Assembly (NCBI GenBank): GCA_040879985.1
Contig: JBBDJH010000016.1
Coordinates: forward strand, 195,994-259,993
DNA length: 64,000 nt
From: VRUE01 sp040879985
GTDB lineage: Bacteria > Actinomycetota > Thermoleophilia > Solirubrobacterales > 70-9
Direction of reading: 5' to 3'
Both the position numbers and the translations under genes were made by a program. Below the pieces are notes generated by a model. The model saw only the letters and a program-made list of their open reading frames with translations, made no database searches and was not told the origin of the DNA. Positions 18,058 through 26,450 of this stretch are shown here, piece by piece; position 1 is the stretch's first letter; each line of letters begins with the position of its first letter.

Positions 18058-19534
18058 TCAGTATGCGCCGCGCCCCGACATGACCGCCGGCAGCGTGGCG
18101 AGCAGGATCTCGACGTCGCGTGCAAGCGACCAGCCGGCGACGTACTGGTAGTCGAAGCGGACCATCTCCTGGAAGGGGCTCTGCGAACGACCGTAGATCT
18201 GCCACGGGCCGGTCAGGCCCGGGCGTAGCTCGAGCCCGGCGCAGGTGCCAGTGCTCGTCGAGGGCGGCGGTCTCGGGGAAGATCAGCGGGCGGGGGCCGA
18301 CGAGGCTCATCTCGCCCTTGAGGACGTTGAACAGCTGCGGCAACTCGTCGATCGAGTAGCGGCGCAGGAAGCGGCCGACCGGGGTGACGCGAGGGTCGCG
18401 GCGGATCTTGAACATGACGCCGTCGGAGGCCTCGTTGAGCGTCTCGACCTCGGCCTTCCGATCGTCGGCGTCGACATACATCGAGCGGAACTTGACCAAG
18501 GCGAAGCTGCTGCCCCGTCGTCCCGCTCGCAGTTGACGGAAGAAGACCGGCCCACGAGACTCGAGCTTGATTGCGATCGCGGCGGCGATCATCACGGGGC
18601 TGAAGAGCCCCAGCAGGGCAAGCGAGCCGAAGACGTCGAGGGCCCGCTTGGCGGCAACCGAGGTCGGGGTCAGATTCTGGGCGCCGATCGAGAGCAGCGG
18701 CAGGCCGCCGACCTGATCGAGCGCGCGCACGCCGTCGAGGAACTCGAAGAGCCGCGGAACGACGTCGATCGCGACGCCGGCGTCGCGGCAGGCACGGATC
18801 GACTCGAGCAGCTGCTCGTGGCTGGCGCGGGTGAAGGCGATGATCACGCGATCCACGTCCTGTGCCTCGACGATCGTGTCGAGATCGTCGAAACGGCCCA
18901 GCCAGGGCAGGTCCGGCGTGCCCACGTCGTGCACTTCGTCGTCGACGATGCCGACCGGGACGAGGCCGAACTGGGCGTTGTTGTGGAGCTTCTTGACGAC
19001 GTCTCCGGCGACCACTCCCGATCCGAGGATCAGCGTCCGCTGGCGAAGGTCGGGGGCGCGATGCAGGCCGGCGCGGACGACGGTGCGGGCGATCGGGGCG
19101 AAGGCGCCGATCCCGACGACCGTGAGGAAGGTCAGCGCGACCATCTGGCCGACCGGCAGCGCCGAGGCGATTCCGAAGAGCGGCCAGGTGATCAGCAATA
19201 TGGCGACGAAGGCGCGGGGGACCTCGCTCACCGAGGAGGCCCAGGTCGCAAGCTGATCGCCGCGGTAGAGGCCGATACTGAATGCGGCCAGGGGCCAGAG
19301 CGCGGTTACGCAGACGACGTAGGCGAGCACCGTCCAGGAGGAGAGACCTAGGATCGCCACCGCGATCGCCGCGGCGGCGCAAGCCGCGAGCGCGTCACCG
19401 GCGAAGAGCATCCGTGCCAGCACCGCCCCACGCCGCCTGGCGCGGTGCGTGCTGTCGTGCGGCGCGCTGCTGGGTGCTTCGTTCGCCTCCGGGGCGGAGC
19501 GAGGTGGCGCGTGGGTTGCGGTTGAACTCTCCAT
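18058..19534 (-). CDS. Polyprenyl-phosphate sugar phosphotransferase (WbaP/WcaJ-like), frameshifted near the C-terminus
   Basis: This is the initiating enzyme of the polysaccharide pathway: it transfers a hexose-1-phosphate to undecaprenyl phosphate. About four membrane segments (residues about 40-145) precede a Rossmann-like CoA-binding domain (LILGSGVVAGDVVKKL, about 170). A fifth membrane segment and the catalytic domain follow from about 290, with KFRSMYVDAD, DELPQLFNVLKGEMSLVGPRP. After DEHWHLRR (about residue 432) the frame is lost. Removing one C from the CCC at 18235-18237 restores LELRPGLTGPWQIYGRSQSP and a normal end (SGRGAY) at TGA 18058-18060. As written, the open frame instead runs to 18017 with an unrelated tail. 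It is either a sequencing slip or a true inactivation. Confidence 0.85.
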
Positions 19535-19828
19535 CTGGGCTAAGAAAGGGTGTCGGGTCGGGCAGGGGTTGCGGGCATTGCGTTCAGAAAACGAGAGTGA
19601 CTTCGGGCGGTCTCTTTGTCGACTCCGGCTTGGGCAGGCGGAAGGTCGAATGAGGGCCTAGCTAGAAAATAGAGGTTAAGCGACGAAATCTCCATTGCTG
19701 TGAACACATCGACAACAATTGTGCCGCGCCCAAGCCGGCAATCGCTCTTGCAGTGCTAACTTCGAGGACCCTCCCGAACGAATATTCGAAGTTTTCCTGG
19801 AGAACCTGGCCTGGAGCCCAAATTTGGC
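19535..19828. other. Non-coding, AT-richer spacer upstream of the sugar-transferase gene
   Basis: About 290 bases with no convincing gene on either strand. The stretch 19660-19830 is visibly more AT-rich than its surroundings. It must hold the minus-strand promoter of the WbaP-like gene, but I cannot place the hexamers with confidence. An 8-bp inverted repeat (AACTTCGA at 19758-19765 with TCGAAGTT at 19786-19793, followed by TTTCC) could be a weak terminator or an operator. Confidence 0.4.
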
Positions 19829-19866
19829 TCAGTGCGCCTCGTCCGAGGCGTGCGCCGGGGGGCGTG
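19829..19866. repeat. 38-bp direct repeat, left copy
   Basis: This copy is identical to 21252-21289 over 38 bases, beginning TCAGTGCGCCTCGTCCGAGG and ending GGGGGGCGTG. It is not part of an intact gene here. It lies just beyond the 3' end of the ATPase gene and contains the internal palindrome CCTCGTCCGAGG. Confidence 0.85.
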
Positions 19867-19891
19867 GCTCAGGCTGAAGGCCAGCGGCTCG

Positions 19892-21130
19892 CTACGTCCA
19901 CAGGGCGGCGAGAGGCCAAGCCTCCAGCTGTTCGCCGAAGGGAAGGCGCTGGGCGCCCGGGTAGAGCACCACGCCCCGGACGAAGCGCTCCTTGCCGAGT
20001 CGGTCGCGCAGGGTCGCCAGGTGCTTGAAGTCATCGCCGCGCACCGTCGCCGAGGCCTTTACCTCCACGCCGGCGACGCGGCCGTCGGCTCCTTCCACGA
20101 CGAAGTCGACCTCGGCCCCGGCCGCGGTTCGCATGTGAAGCAGCGACGCCCGCGTTCGCGCCGCGGTGGCCTGCTTCGCCAGCTCCATCCCCACGAAGCA
20201 CTCCAGAACGACGCCCAGGAGGGAATCATCCTCCTCCAGGCGTCGCCGATCGGCACGCAGGAGGTGCGCCAGCAGGGCGGAGTCGGCAAGCAGGAGCTTC
20301 GGCGCTTTGGTGATCTGCTTGACGCGGTTCGTGTGCCAGGCCGGCAGAGGGCGGACCAGGAAGACATGCTCCAGCAGGGTCAGGTAGCGATCGAGCGAGG
20401 TTCGGGGTATGCCGACCGAGCTGCTCACCTCGGTCTTGTTGAGCGGCGCACGGACGCGGGAGGCGAGGGAGGCGAGCACCGCCGGGACCTGCGCGAGGCG
20501 CTCGATGTTCGCAAGGTCGCGAAGGTCGCGTTGAACGATCGCCGTCAGGTAGGAGGCGAGCCACTCCTCGCGCCGGTCGGCCCCGCGGGCCACCGCCTCG
20601 GGAAAGCCACCGCGCACGATGCGTTCAATCAGATCCTCGCGCGACGTCTGCGGCGCGGCGGGGGGCGAGGAGGCGCCGTCCAAGAGCAGATCGATGGTCC
20701 CGCCGCCCCCGCCCTCGATCTCGGCCTGCGAGAACGGCCACAGCGTGTGGACCTCGACCCGTCCCGCGAGCGACTCGGACACGGTCGGCAGGAGCATCAC
20801 TTGGGCGGAGCCGGTGAGGATGAAGCGGCCGGGGTGGCGTTCGCGGTCGATCGCCGCCTTGATCGGGAGCAGCAACTCGGGCGCCCGCTGGAGCTCGTCG
20901 ATAACGATCGGGCCGTCAGTGCTCCCGATGAACTCGACCGGATCGCGGCGAGCTGCTTCGAGAGTGCGCAGATCGTCGAGGCTGAGGTAGTGGGCGGGAT
21001 GCGGCCCGGCGGCGAGACTTTGCACAAGCGTGCTCTTACCGGCCTGACGAGGGCCGACCAGCATCACCGCCGGCGTATCGTCGAGGGCGGCAAGGAACTT
21101 GGGGGTTATGGCACGCTCGATGGTCCGCAT
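19892..21130 (-). CDS. AAA ATPase with DUF4143 domain (AAA_14 family)
   Basis: A 412-residue protein from ATG 21130 with an AGAGGA ribosome site seven bases upstream. Walker A is GPRQAGKSTL (residues 26-35) and Walker B GPIVIDELQR (73-82). FILTGSAQ follows as a sensor, then a winged-helix region (LNKTEVSSSVGIPRTSLDRYL, about 230-250). The DUF4143 C-terminal part has AEVDFVVE and GVEVKAS (about 335-355), which looks like a restriction-endonuclease-like beta-strand core. Members are common, sporadically distributed P-loop proteins of unknown function, often in variable islands. It is alone between two 38-bp direct repeats and has its own TATAAT-type promoter. Confidence 0.88.
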   Translation of the reverse strand: MRTIERAITPKFLAALDDTPAVMLVGPRQAGKSTLVQSLAAGPHPAHYLSLDDLRTLEAARRDPVEFIGSTDGPIVIDELQRAPELLLPIKAAIDRERHPGRFILTGSAQVMLLPTVSESLAGRVEVHTLWPFSQAEIEGGGGGTIDLLLDGASSPPAAPQTSREDLIERIVRGGFPEAVARGADRREEWLASYLTAIVQRDLRDLANIERLAQVPAVLASLASRVRAPLNKTEVSSSVGIPRTSLDRYLTLLEHVFLVRPLPAWHTNRVKQITKAPKLLLADSALLAHLLRADRRRLEEDDSLLGVVLECFVGMELAKQATAARTRASLLHMRTAAGAEVDFVVEGADGRVAGVEVKASATVRGDDFKHLATLRDRLGKERFVRGVVLYPGAQRLPFGEQLEAWPLAALWT

Positions 21131-21146
21131 GGATCGTCCTCTGTCT

Positions 21147-21172
21147 GGTCATTATATGACCACTTGGTGGTC
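21147..21172 (-). promoter_or_regulatory. ATPase gene promoter with two overlapping inverted repeats
   Basis: Two perfect 6-bp inverted repeats share four bases: GGTCAT-N3-ATGACC at 21147-21161 and GACCAC-N3-GTGGTC at 21158-21172. On the minus strand a perfect TATAAT lies inside the first (21151-21156), about 20 bases before the ATG at 21130. Operators that overlap a -10 box normally serve repression, so autoregulation or control by a dimeric repressor is likely. No strong -35 box is visible. Confidence 0.6.
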
Positions 21173-21251
21173 GATTTATGACACACGGATGATGCCAGAT
21201 CCATCAATGATCGGCGGATCTGCGCCAGGACTGCAAAGGCATCGCGCGAAG

Positions 21252-21289
21252 TCAGTGCGCCTCGTCCGAGGCGTGCGCCGGGGGGCGTG
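21252..21289. repeat. 38-bp direct repeat, right copy (end of the 21252-21818 gene)
   Basis: This copy is identical to 19829-19866. On the minus strand it encodes the last residues PPAHASDEAH and the TGA stop of the adjacent gene, so this copy is the functional original or the reconstituted gene end. Confidence 0.85.
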
Positions 21290-21818
21290 ACTCCTCCGCC
21301 AGCGAGGTGATCTCGAGCTGGCCGTGGGCGGCGCCTTCGAGCACCTCGGTCGCCTCCTCCGCCGAGCGGGCGTAGAGCTCGACCAGCATGTGGACGACAA
21401 TCCGCTCCTCGTCGTGCTTGTGGAAGCGCACGTGGGCGAAGAACTCGCGCACGCCGGCCTCGCCGAAGGCGCCGTAGGCGAGCAGCTCGGCGGCTTCCGG
21501 GCCGGCGCAGCTCTCGATCCGGTCCTGGTCGACGGTGACCGTGCAGGAGGCGACCCAGGGGGTGCCGGCGACCATCCGCTCCCAGCGGTCCTCGATCGGC
21601 ACGACGCGGTCGTCCTGGAAGGTCAGGTGGGGCTGGTCGTGCATGCAGTCGAGGCACTGCACGGCCGATTCCTGCACTTCGTCGATCCCTTCGGCCGGGA
21701 TGCCGGTCTCGGGGTCGATCTTGCGGATCGCGTCGTAGTGCAGCTGGATCTCGAGGTTCTGGGACCAGCAGCGGTAGCAACGCAGCCAGGCCGAGCGGTC
21801 CCCGTTGAGCTCGCTCAT
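21252..21818 (-). CDS. Hypothetical protein with two Cys-x2-Cys motifs
   Basis: A 188-residue protein from ATG 21818 (MSELNGDRS). I do not recognise the family. It has CYRCW (about residues 14-18) and CLDCMH (about 54-59), two CxxC pairs that could bind zinc or an Fe-S centre. An acidic alpha/beta region with VRFHKHDEERIVVHMLVELYAR follows. The protein is soluble with no signal peptide. Its final codons are the right 38-bp direct repeat, so insertion of the ATPase segment left the reading frame intact. Confidence 0.6.
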   Translation of the reverse strand: MSELNGDRSAWLRCYRCWSQNLEIQLHYDAIRKIDPETGIPAEGIDEVQESAVQCLDCMHDQPHLTFQDDRVVPIEDRWERMVAGTPWVASCTVTVDQDRIESCAGPEAAELLAYGAFGEAGVREFFAHVRFHKHDEERIVVHMLVELYARSAEEATEVLEGAAHGQLEITSLAEESRPPAHASDEAH

Positions 21819-21874
21819 AGCTGCATTGTGGCGCTCCGCCGCGCTCGGCGCTACGCGAGGGATACGCTCGGGCC

Positions 21875-22382
21875 GTGTCGACCCCCCCGCTGACCGTGCG
21901 CCTGCGCCTCGCCCTCTCGTTGCTGGGCGACGCCCTGCGGATGATCGGCCGGGTGCCGTCGGCGCGCGAGCGGCTGCGCATGGCGGCGCTGACTGGACGC
22001 TCCTTCCTGCGCGTCGCCTCGCGCCAGCCGGGTCTGGCGGGGAAGCTGATCCCCTCGCCGCGGCCGCGCGACTACGAGCTGCGGCCCGAGGCCGGTATAC
22101 CGCCGCTGCTGCTGCGCTCCAACGACCTCGTCTGCATGGAGGTGTTCGGCGGTCGCCCCTACGCGCTCGGAGGTGCACCCGCCGCGCGGCGTCGAGCGCG
22201 CCTACGAGCTGCTCGCGGCCGGCGGCTTCGAGCCGCTTCCGCTGCCGCGCGGGCGCGCCTGGGAGCAGATCGTGTTCGCCGCCCGCCTCACCACTTCTCG
22301 CCGACCTCCCGCTCCTCCTCCTGCGACGGATGGACGATCCCGGTCGGGATCGACCAGCCCTCGCGGCGGCCGAGCGCGGTGA
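21875..22382 (+). pseudogene. Frameshifted remnant of an unrecognised gene
   Basis: A GTG-started frame (MSTPPLTVRLRLALSLLGDA) looks coding up to EVFGGRPYALG at about 22166. There the good reading continues one frame over as EVHPPRGVERAYELLAAGGF to AWEQIVFAARL at about 22290. It then runs into the opposite-strand gene and ends at 22382. A single-base deletion near 22166-22170 would explain this. The product is not recognised. The overlap of about 95 bases with a well-conserved convergent gene suggests the native 3' end has been lost, so decay rather than a simple sequencing slip is likely. Confidence 0.4.
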
Positions 22383-23337
22383 CGAGGATCACGTAGAGCA
22401 CCTCGAAGACGGTGAAGACGCCGCGTACGACGATCGCGATCAGCGAGCCGACCGCGAAGCTGTTGCCCGGCACCGCGACCGCCACAGCCCAGGCGAAGGC
22501 GGCGTCGCGGATGCCCAGCCCGGCCGGGAAGACGACCGCGATCAGGGCGGCGATGTAGCCGACGGCCTGGGCCGAGCCGACCGTGAGCAGCTCGCTGAGC
22601 GGGATCGCGCTGACCGAGCGGGCGATGCAGTAGACGCCGATTGAGACGACCCCCCAGTTGAGCGCGTAGAAGGCGAGCATCGCGATCACCCCGTGCAGGG
22701 GCACGACGGCGGGCAGCGGGTCACGGCCGAAGGCGCCGAGGAGGCGATCGGCGAGCGGCCGGAAGACGGACGGGCTGAGCAGCACGATCAGCGCCGGGAT
22801 CACGGCCAGGACCAGCCAGCGCAGCGGCTCCCCCTCCAGGTCGGGATGGCTGATGAAGAAGTAGGCGGCGACGGCGACGGCCGCGGTGGCGGAGAGCGCC
22901 TGCTCGTAGACGATGCTGGCGATCGTGATCCGGCGCGGCACGCCGGCCCGCTCGGAGAGCAGCACCCGGCCGAGCACGTAGAGGATGCTGCCCGGCACGT
23001 AGCGGGCCAGCATCGGCTGGCCCCAGGCGACCTGGGCGCGGCCAAAGCCGATCCGGTAGCCGAGGAAGCGCAGGATCAGATCCCAACTGAAGGCGCTGAG
23101 CGCAAAGAAGGCGGGCAGGACGAGGAAGGCCGGAAGCAGCCACTGCAGGTCGAAATGGACGCCCTTGTCTTTGATTTCCGACCACTGGCTGACGACGGTG
23201 AGGACGAGAAAGCCGAAGACGAGGATCGCGATCCCGAGCTGGATGCCGATCCGCACCCGCTTGCTGCGCGGCGGCCCCGAACCGATACGGGCGGCCCGGG
23301 CGCCGATCCGGTGCAGGACTGGTGGCCGCTCGCTCAC
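22288..23337 (-). CDS. Lysylphosphatidylglycerol synthase-like transmembrane protein (UPF0104)
   Basis: A 349-residue integral membrane protein. GTG 23337 (MSERPPVLHR) is chosen because it follows the mutase stop by eight bases; upstream codons lie inside the mutase gene. About eight hydrophobic segments are present, with WGQPMLARYVPGSILYVLGR (about 125-145) and PAGLGIRDA (about 268-276). These are the two most conserved blocks of the LPG_synthase_TM/UPF0104 family. Members flip lipids or help glycolipid synthesis, and this one lacks the C-terminal aminoacyl-transfer domain. Its substrate is unknown. Confidence 0.8.
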   Translation of the reverse strand: MSERPPVLHRIGARAARIGSGPPRSKRVRIGIQLGIAILVFGFLVLTVVSQWSEIKDKGVHFDLQWLLPAFLVLPAFFALSAFSWDLILRFLGYRIGFGRAQVAWGQPMLARYVPGSILYVLGRVLLSERAGVPRRITIASIVYEQALSATAAVAVAAYFFISHPDLEGEPLRWLVLAVIPALIVLLSPSVFRPLADRLLGAFGRDPLPAVVPLHGVIAMLAFYALNWGVVSIGVYCIARSVSAIPLSELLTVGSAQAVGYIAALIAVVFPAGLGIRDAAFAWAVAVAVPGNSFAVGSLIAIVVRGVFTVFEVLYVILVTALGRREGWSIPTGIVHPSQEEEREVGEKW

Positions 23338-23344
23338 GGCGCGC

Positions 23345-25336
23345 TCAGGCTGTGGCGGCTGTGGCGCGGCGCTCGACCAGGTCGGCGATCTCGGCCATGA
23401 TCCTGTTGATGTCGAAGTCCTTCGGCGTGTAGACGCCGTCGACGCCGGCCGCGCGGAGGCGCTCGGCGTCGGCCGGGGGGATGATGCCGCCGGCGACGAC
23501 CGGGGCCTCGACGCCCTCCTCACGTAGCCTGCGTACGACCTCGGGGACGAGCTCCAGGTGCGACCCGGAGAGGATCGAGAGGCCGACCACGTCGACGTCC
23601 TCCTGCAGGGCCGACTCGGCGATCTCCTCGGGGGTCAGGCGGATGCCCTGGTAGATCACCTCCATGCCGGCGTCGCGGGCGCGCAGGGCGATCTGCTCGG
23701 AGCCGTTGGAGTGGCCGTCGAGGCCGGGCTTGCCGACGAGGATCTTGATCCGGTGGCCGATCCGCTCGGAGACCTCGTCGACGCGGGCGCGGATCGCCGC
23801 CAGCTCGTCCGGGTGGCCGGGCGGCGCGGCGCCGTCGACCCCGGTCGGGGCGCGGTAGGCGCCGAAGGCGTCGCGCAGCACCGCCGACCACTCGCCGGTC
23901 GTGGCGCCCGCCTTGGCGGCGGCGATCGTCGCCGGCATCACGTTGGCGCTCTCGTCGGCGGCGACGCGGCCGAGCTCTTCCAGCGCCGCCCGCACGGCGT
24001 TCTCGTCGCGCTCGGCCCGCCAGGCCTGCAGGGCCTCGACCCGTTCGCGCTCGACCTCGGGGTCGGGGGTGAGGATGCCGCCGTCGGCGCCCGCCGTCAG
24101 CGGCGAGTCCTCGCTCTCGGTGAAGCTGTTCTGGCCGACGACCAGCTGCTCGCCGCTCTCGATCCGGGCGACCCGCTCGCGGTGCGACTCGACCAGGCGC
24201 GACTTCATGTAGGGGACCGCGGCGACCGCGCCGCCGTGGCTGTCGACCACGGCCATCTCGGCCCGGGCGCCCTCGCTCAGCTCGTCGACCAGGCCGTCCA
24301 TCACGACCGAGCCCTCGAACAGGTCGGGGTACTCGAGCAGGTCGGTCTCGTTGGCCAGCACCTGCTGGATGCGCAGGCTCCACTGCTGGTCCCAGGGGCG
24401 CGGCAGGCCCATCGCCTCGTTCCAGGCGGGCAGCTGGATCGCCCGGGCGCGGGCGTCGCGGCTCAGCGTCACCGCCAGCGCCTCGAGCACGATCCGCTGG
24501 ATGTTGTTCTCCGGCTGGGCCTCGGTCAGGCCGAGCGAGTTGACCTGCACGCCGTAGCGGAAGCGCAGCATCTTCTCGTCGCTGACACCGTAGCGCTCGC
24601 GGCCGATCTCGTTCCAGAGCCGGCCCATCGTGCGCAGCTTGGCGATCTCCTCGACCAGGCGGATGCCGGCGTTGACGAAGAAGGAGATGCGCCCGAAGAC
24701 CTTCGCGAAGTCCTCCTCGGCGACCTGGCCGCGCGCCTTCACTTCGTCGAGCACAGCGATCCCGGTGGAGAGCGCGTAGGCGATCTCCTGGACCGGCGTC
24801 GCGCCGGCCTCCTGCAGGTGATAGCTGCAGATGTTGGTCGGGTTCCAGCTCGGCACCTCGTTGACGGTGAAGGCGACCATGTCGGCGATCAACCGCATCG
24901 AGGGCTCCGGCGGGAAGGCGTAGGTGCCGCGTGAGAGGTACTCCTTGATGATGTCGTTCTGGGTCGTCCCGGTCAGCTGCTCGCGGCCGACGCCGTTCTG
25001 CTCGGCGACGGTGACGTAGAGGCCGAGCAGCCAGGCGGCGGTGGCGTTGATCGTCATCGAGGTGTTCATCGCGTCGAGCGGGATGGCGTCGAAGAGCTGC
25101 TCCATGTCGCCCTTGTGGGCGATCGAGACGCCGACCTTGCCGACCTCGCCGCGGGCGAGCACGTGGTCGGGGTCGTAGCCGGTCTGGGTCGGCAGGTCGA
25201 AGGCGACCGAGAGGCCGGTCTGGCCCTTGGCGAGGTTGCCCCTGTAGAGCTCGTTGGAGCGGCGGGCGTCGGAGTGGCCCGCGTAGGTGCGCATCACCCA
25301 CGGTCGGTCGCGCTCGGGGAGTCGGTGCTCGGACAT
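23345..25336 (-). CDS. ecm: Ethylmalonyl-CoA mutase/MeaA-type B12-dependent acyl-CoA mutase
   Basis: A 663-residue single-chain mutase from ATG 25336; a TTG nine bases upstream is also open. The TIM-barrel part has RTYAGHSDARRSNELY, NLAKGQTGLSVAFDLPTQ and MNTSMTINATAAWLL, the hallmark of the MeaA/ethylmalonyl-CoA mutase branch of methylmalonyl-CoA mutases. The C-terminal cobalamin domain (about 530-660) has KPGLDGHSNG, with His as lower cobalt ligand, and GLSILSGSH. Ethylmalonyl-CoA becomes methylsuccinyl-CoA in acetyl-CoA assimilation. The ccr gene at 26747-28009 makes the substrate, which supports this over plain methylmalonyl-CoA mutase. The GHSN spacing and fused B12 domain are normal for the family. 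Confidence 0.85.
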   Translation of the reverse strand: MSEHRLPERDRPWVMRTYAGHSDARRSNELYRGNLAKGQTGLSVAFDLPTQTGYDPDHVLARGEVGKVGVSIAHKGDMEQLFDAIPLDAMNTSMTINATAAWLLGLYVTVAEQNGVGREQLTGTTQNDIIKEYLSRGTYAFPPEPSMRLIADMVAFTVNEVPSWNPTNICSYHLQEAGATPVQEIAYALSTGIAVLDEVKARGQVAEEDFAKVFGRISFFVNAGIRLVEEIAKLRTMGRLWNEIGRERYGVSDEKMLRFRYGVQVNSLGLTEAQPENNIQRIVLEALAVTLSRDARARAIQLPAWNEAMGLPRPWDQQWSLRIQQVLANETDLLEYPDLFEGSVVMDGLVDELSEGARAEMAVVDSHGGAVAAVPYMKSRLVESHRERVARIESGEQLVVGQNSFTESEDSPLTAGADGGILTPDPEVERERVEALQAWRAERDENAVRAALEELGRVAADESANVMPATIAAAKAGATTGEWSAVLRDAFGAYRAPTGVDGAAPPGHPDELAAIRARVDEVSERIGHRIKILVGKPGLDGHSNGSEQIALRARDAGMEVIYQGIRLTPEEIAESALQEDVDVVGLSILSGSHLELVPEVVRRLREEGVEAPVVAGGIIPPADAERLRAAGVDGVYTPKDFDINRIMAEIADLVERRATAATA

Positions 25337-25429
25337 CGCCACCAATGTTATTTGCCCAGGCGGGAAATACGGCGTTCATCGGTCACGCTGCGCATCTTTT
25401 CCCCGAGGCTGTGTTTAGGCTGCGGAGCG

Positions 25430-26125
25430 ATGAGACTGCGAATACCCGCCATCCCGATCGCCGCGCTGGCCGTGGCGCTGACCCTGGCCGCGAGCGCAAG
25501 CGCCGCGGTGGTCGGCGTCTACCGCAACAGCATGGAGTCGACCGGCCTGCGCGCCCAGGTCGTCAAGCTCGACGGCGAGCGCTGCGCCCGCGGCGGCTCG
25601 AACAGCGCCTTCCGCATCTTCGTCGGCAAAGCGACCCGCGAATGCGCCTACCGCACCCCGGTGATCGGCCGCGACCTCGAAGTGGCGGCGACCGGGCGGC
25701 TGCTCGAGGGAACCCCGAAAGCGGTCCAGCGCAAGGCCTTCCTGACGCTCAACCTGCGCGCCGGCGGCGCCGGGGCCCGCTACCAGCTCGCCGTCTTCCC
25801 GCTGCAGCGCAAGGCGCAGCTGCGCCGGATCGGGACCGACGGCCGGATCGAGTACATGCAGGTCGAGCGCGGCATCCGCGCGAACGGCCTCAACCAGGCG
25901 AACCAGCTGCGCCTGCGCGCCTTCAACGTCACCGGCGGCCCCGACAAGGGCAGCTGCCGCATCCTTGCCTTCGTCGGCCGCCAGCTTGTCGCCGACGTCT
26001 CCGACCGGGCCGCCGGCGAGCTGCAGGGACGCAGCTCCGGCTTCGGGCTCGGCGCGGTCGGCAACGCCAAGGGCGCGATGGGCAGCTTCGACGACGTAGT
26101 AGTACGGGTCCCGAGTCCCTTCTAG
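25430..26125 (+). CDS. Secreted hypothetical protein
   Basis: A 231-residue protein from ATG 25430 with a clear signal peptide (MRLRIPAIPIAALAVALTLA, Ala-x-Ala cut near residue 27). The mature part is basic and beta-rich, with RGGSNSAFRIFVGKA, REFAYR-like ECAYRTPVIGRDLEV and FAFVGRQLVADVSD-like strands near the end. Four cysteines may form disulfides. It resembles a concanavalin-like jelly roll by strand pattern, but I cannot name a family. It is divergent from the mutase gene across 93 bases. Confidence 0.65.
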   Translation: MRLRIPAIPIAALAVALTLAASASAAVVGVYRNSMESTGLRAQVVKLDGERCARGGSNSAFRIFVGKATRECAYRTPVIGRDLEVAATGRLLEGTPKAVQRKAFLTLNLRAGGAGARYQLAVFPLQRKAQLRRIGTDGRIEYMQVERGIRANGLNQANQLRLRAFNVTGGPDKGSCRILAFVGRQLVADVSDRAAGELQGRSSGFGLGAVGNAKGAMGSFDDVVVRVPSPF

Positions 26126-26141
26126 CGCGAGTCTGCGCATA

Positions 26142-26438
26142 ATGGCGGCGATGTCGACGACGATCGAGAAGCCGCGCGAGGCTGGGCCCGATTCCGGTTT
26201 GGGCGGCGCCTGGCGGGTGATCGTGCGCAACGACAACCACAACACCTTCGACCACGTCGCCGAGACCCTGGCCCGGGTCCTGCCCGGGACCGATGTCGCG
26301 CGCGGCTATGAGATCGCCGAGACGATCCACAACAGCGGCCAGGCGATCGTCTGGAGCGGCGCGCGCGAGCCCGCCGAGCACTACTGGGAGCTGCTCAGCG
26401 CCGCCGGGTTGACCCTGGCGCCGCTCGAGCGGGGCTGA
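26142..26438 (+). CDS. clpS: ClpS family adaptor of the Clp protease
   Basis: A 98-residue protein from ATG 26142, or MSTTIE at 26151. The core VIVRNDNHNTFDHVAETL matches the ClpS strand with the N-degron pocket Asn-Asp. GYEIAETIHNSGQAIVWSG is the second signature helix with a histidine lining the pocket. ClpS hands N-end-rule substrates to ClpA or ClpC. The length is normal for the family. It starts 16 bases after the secreted-protein gene. Confidence 0.88.
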   Translation: MAAMSTTIEKPREAGPDSGLGGAWRVIVRNDNHNTFDHVAETLARVLPGTDVARGYEIAETIHNSGQAIVWSGAREPAEHYWELLSAAGLTLAPLERG

Positions 26439-26450
26439 GCGAGCGCCGCC

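Larger units (their letters stand above)
19829..21289. mobile_element. Possible single-gene integrative element bounded by 38-bp direct repeats
   Basis: Identical 38-bp copies occur at 19829-19866 and 21252-21289, and flanking bases differ on both sides. The right copy is the last 12 codons plus stop of the gene at 21252-21818. The left copy is an orphan duplicate of that gene end. Between them lies only the AAA/DUF4143 ATPase gene. A duplicated gene 3' end at each boundary is what site-specific integration leaves (attL/attR). No integrase is inside, so it may have been mobilised in trans, or the repeat may come from a different duplication event. Confidence 0.4.
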
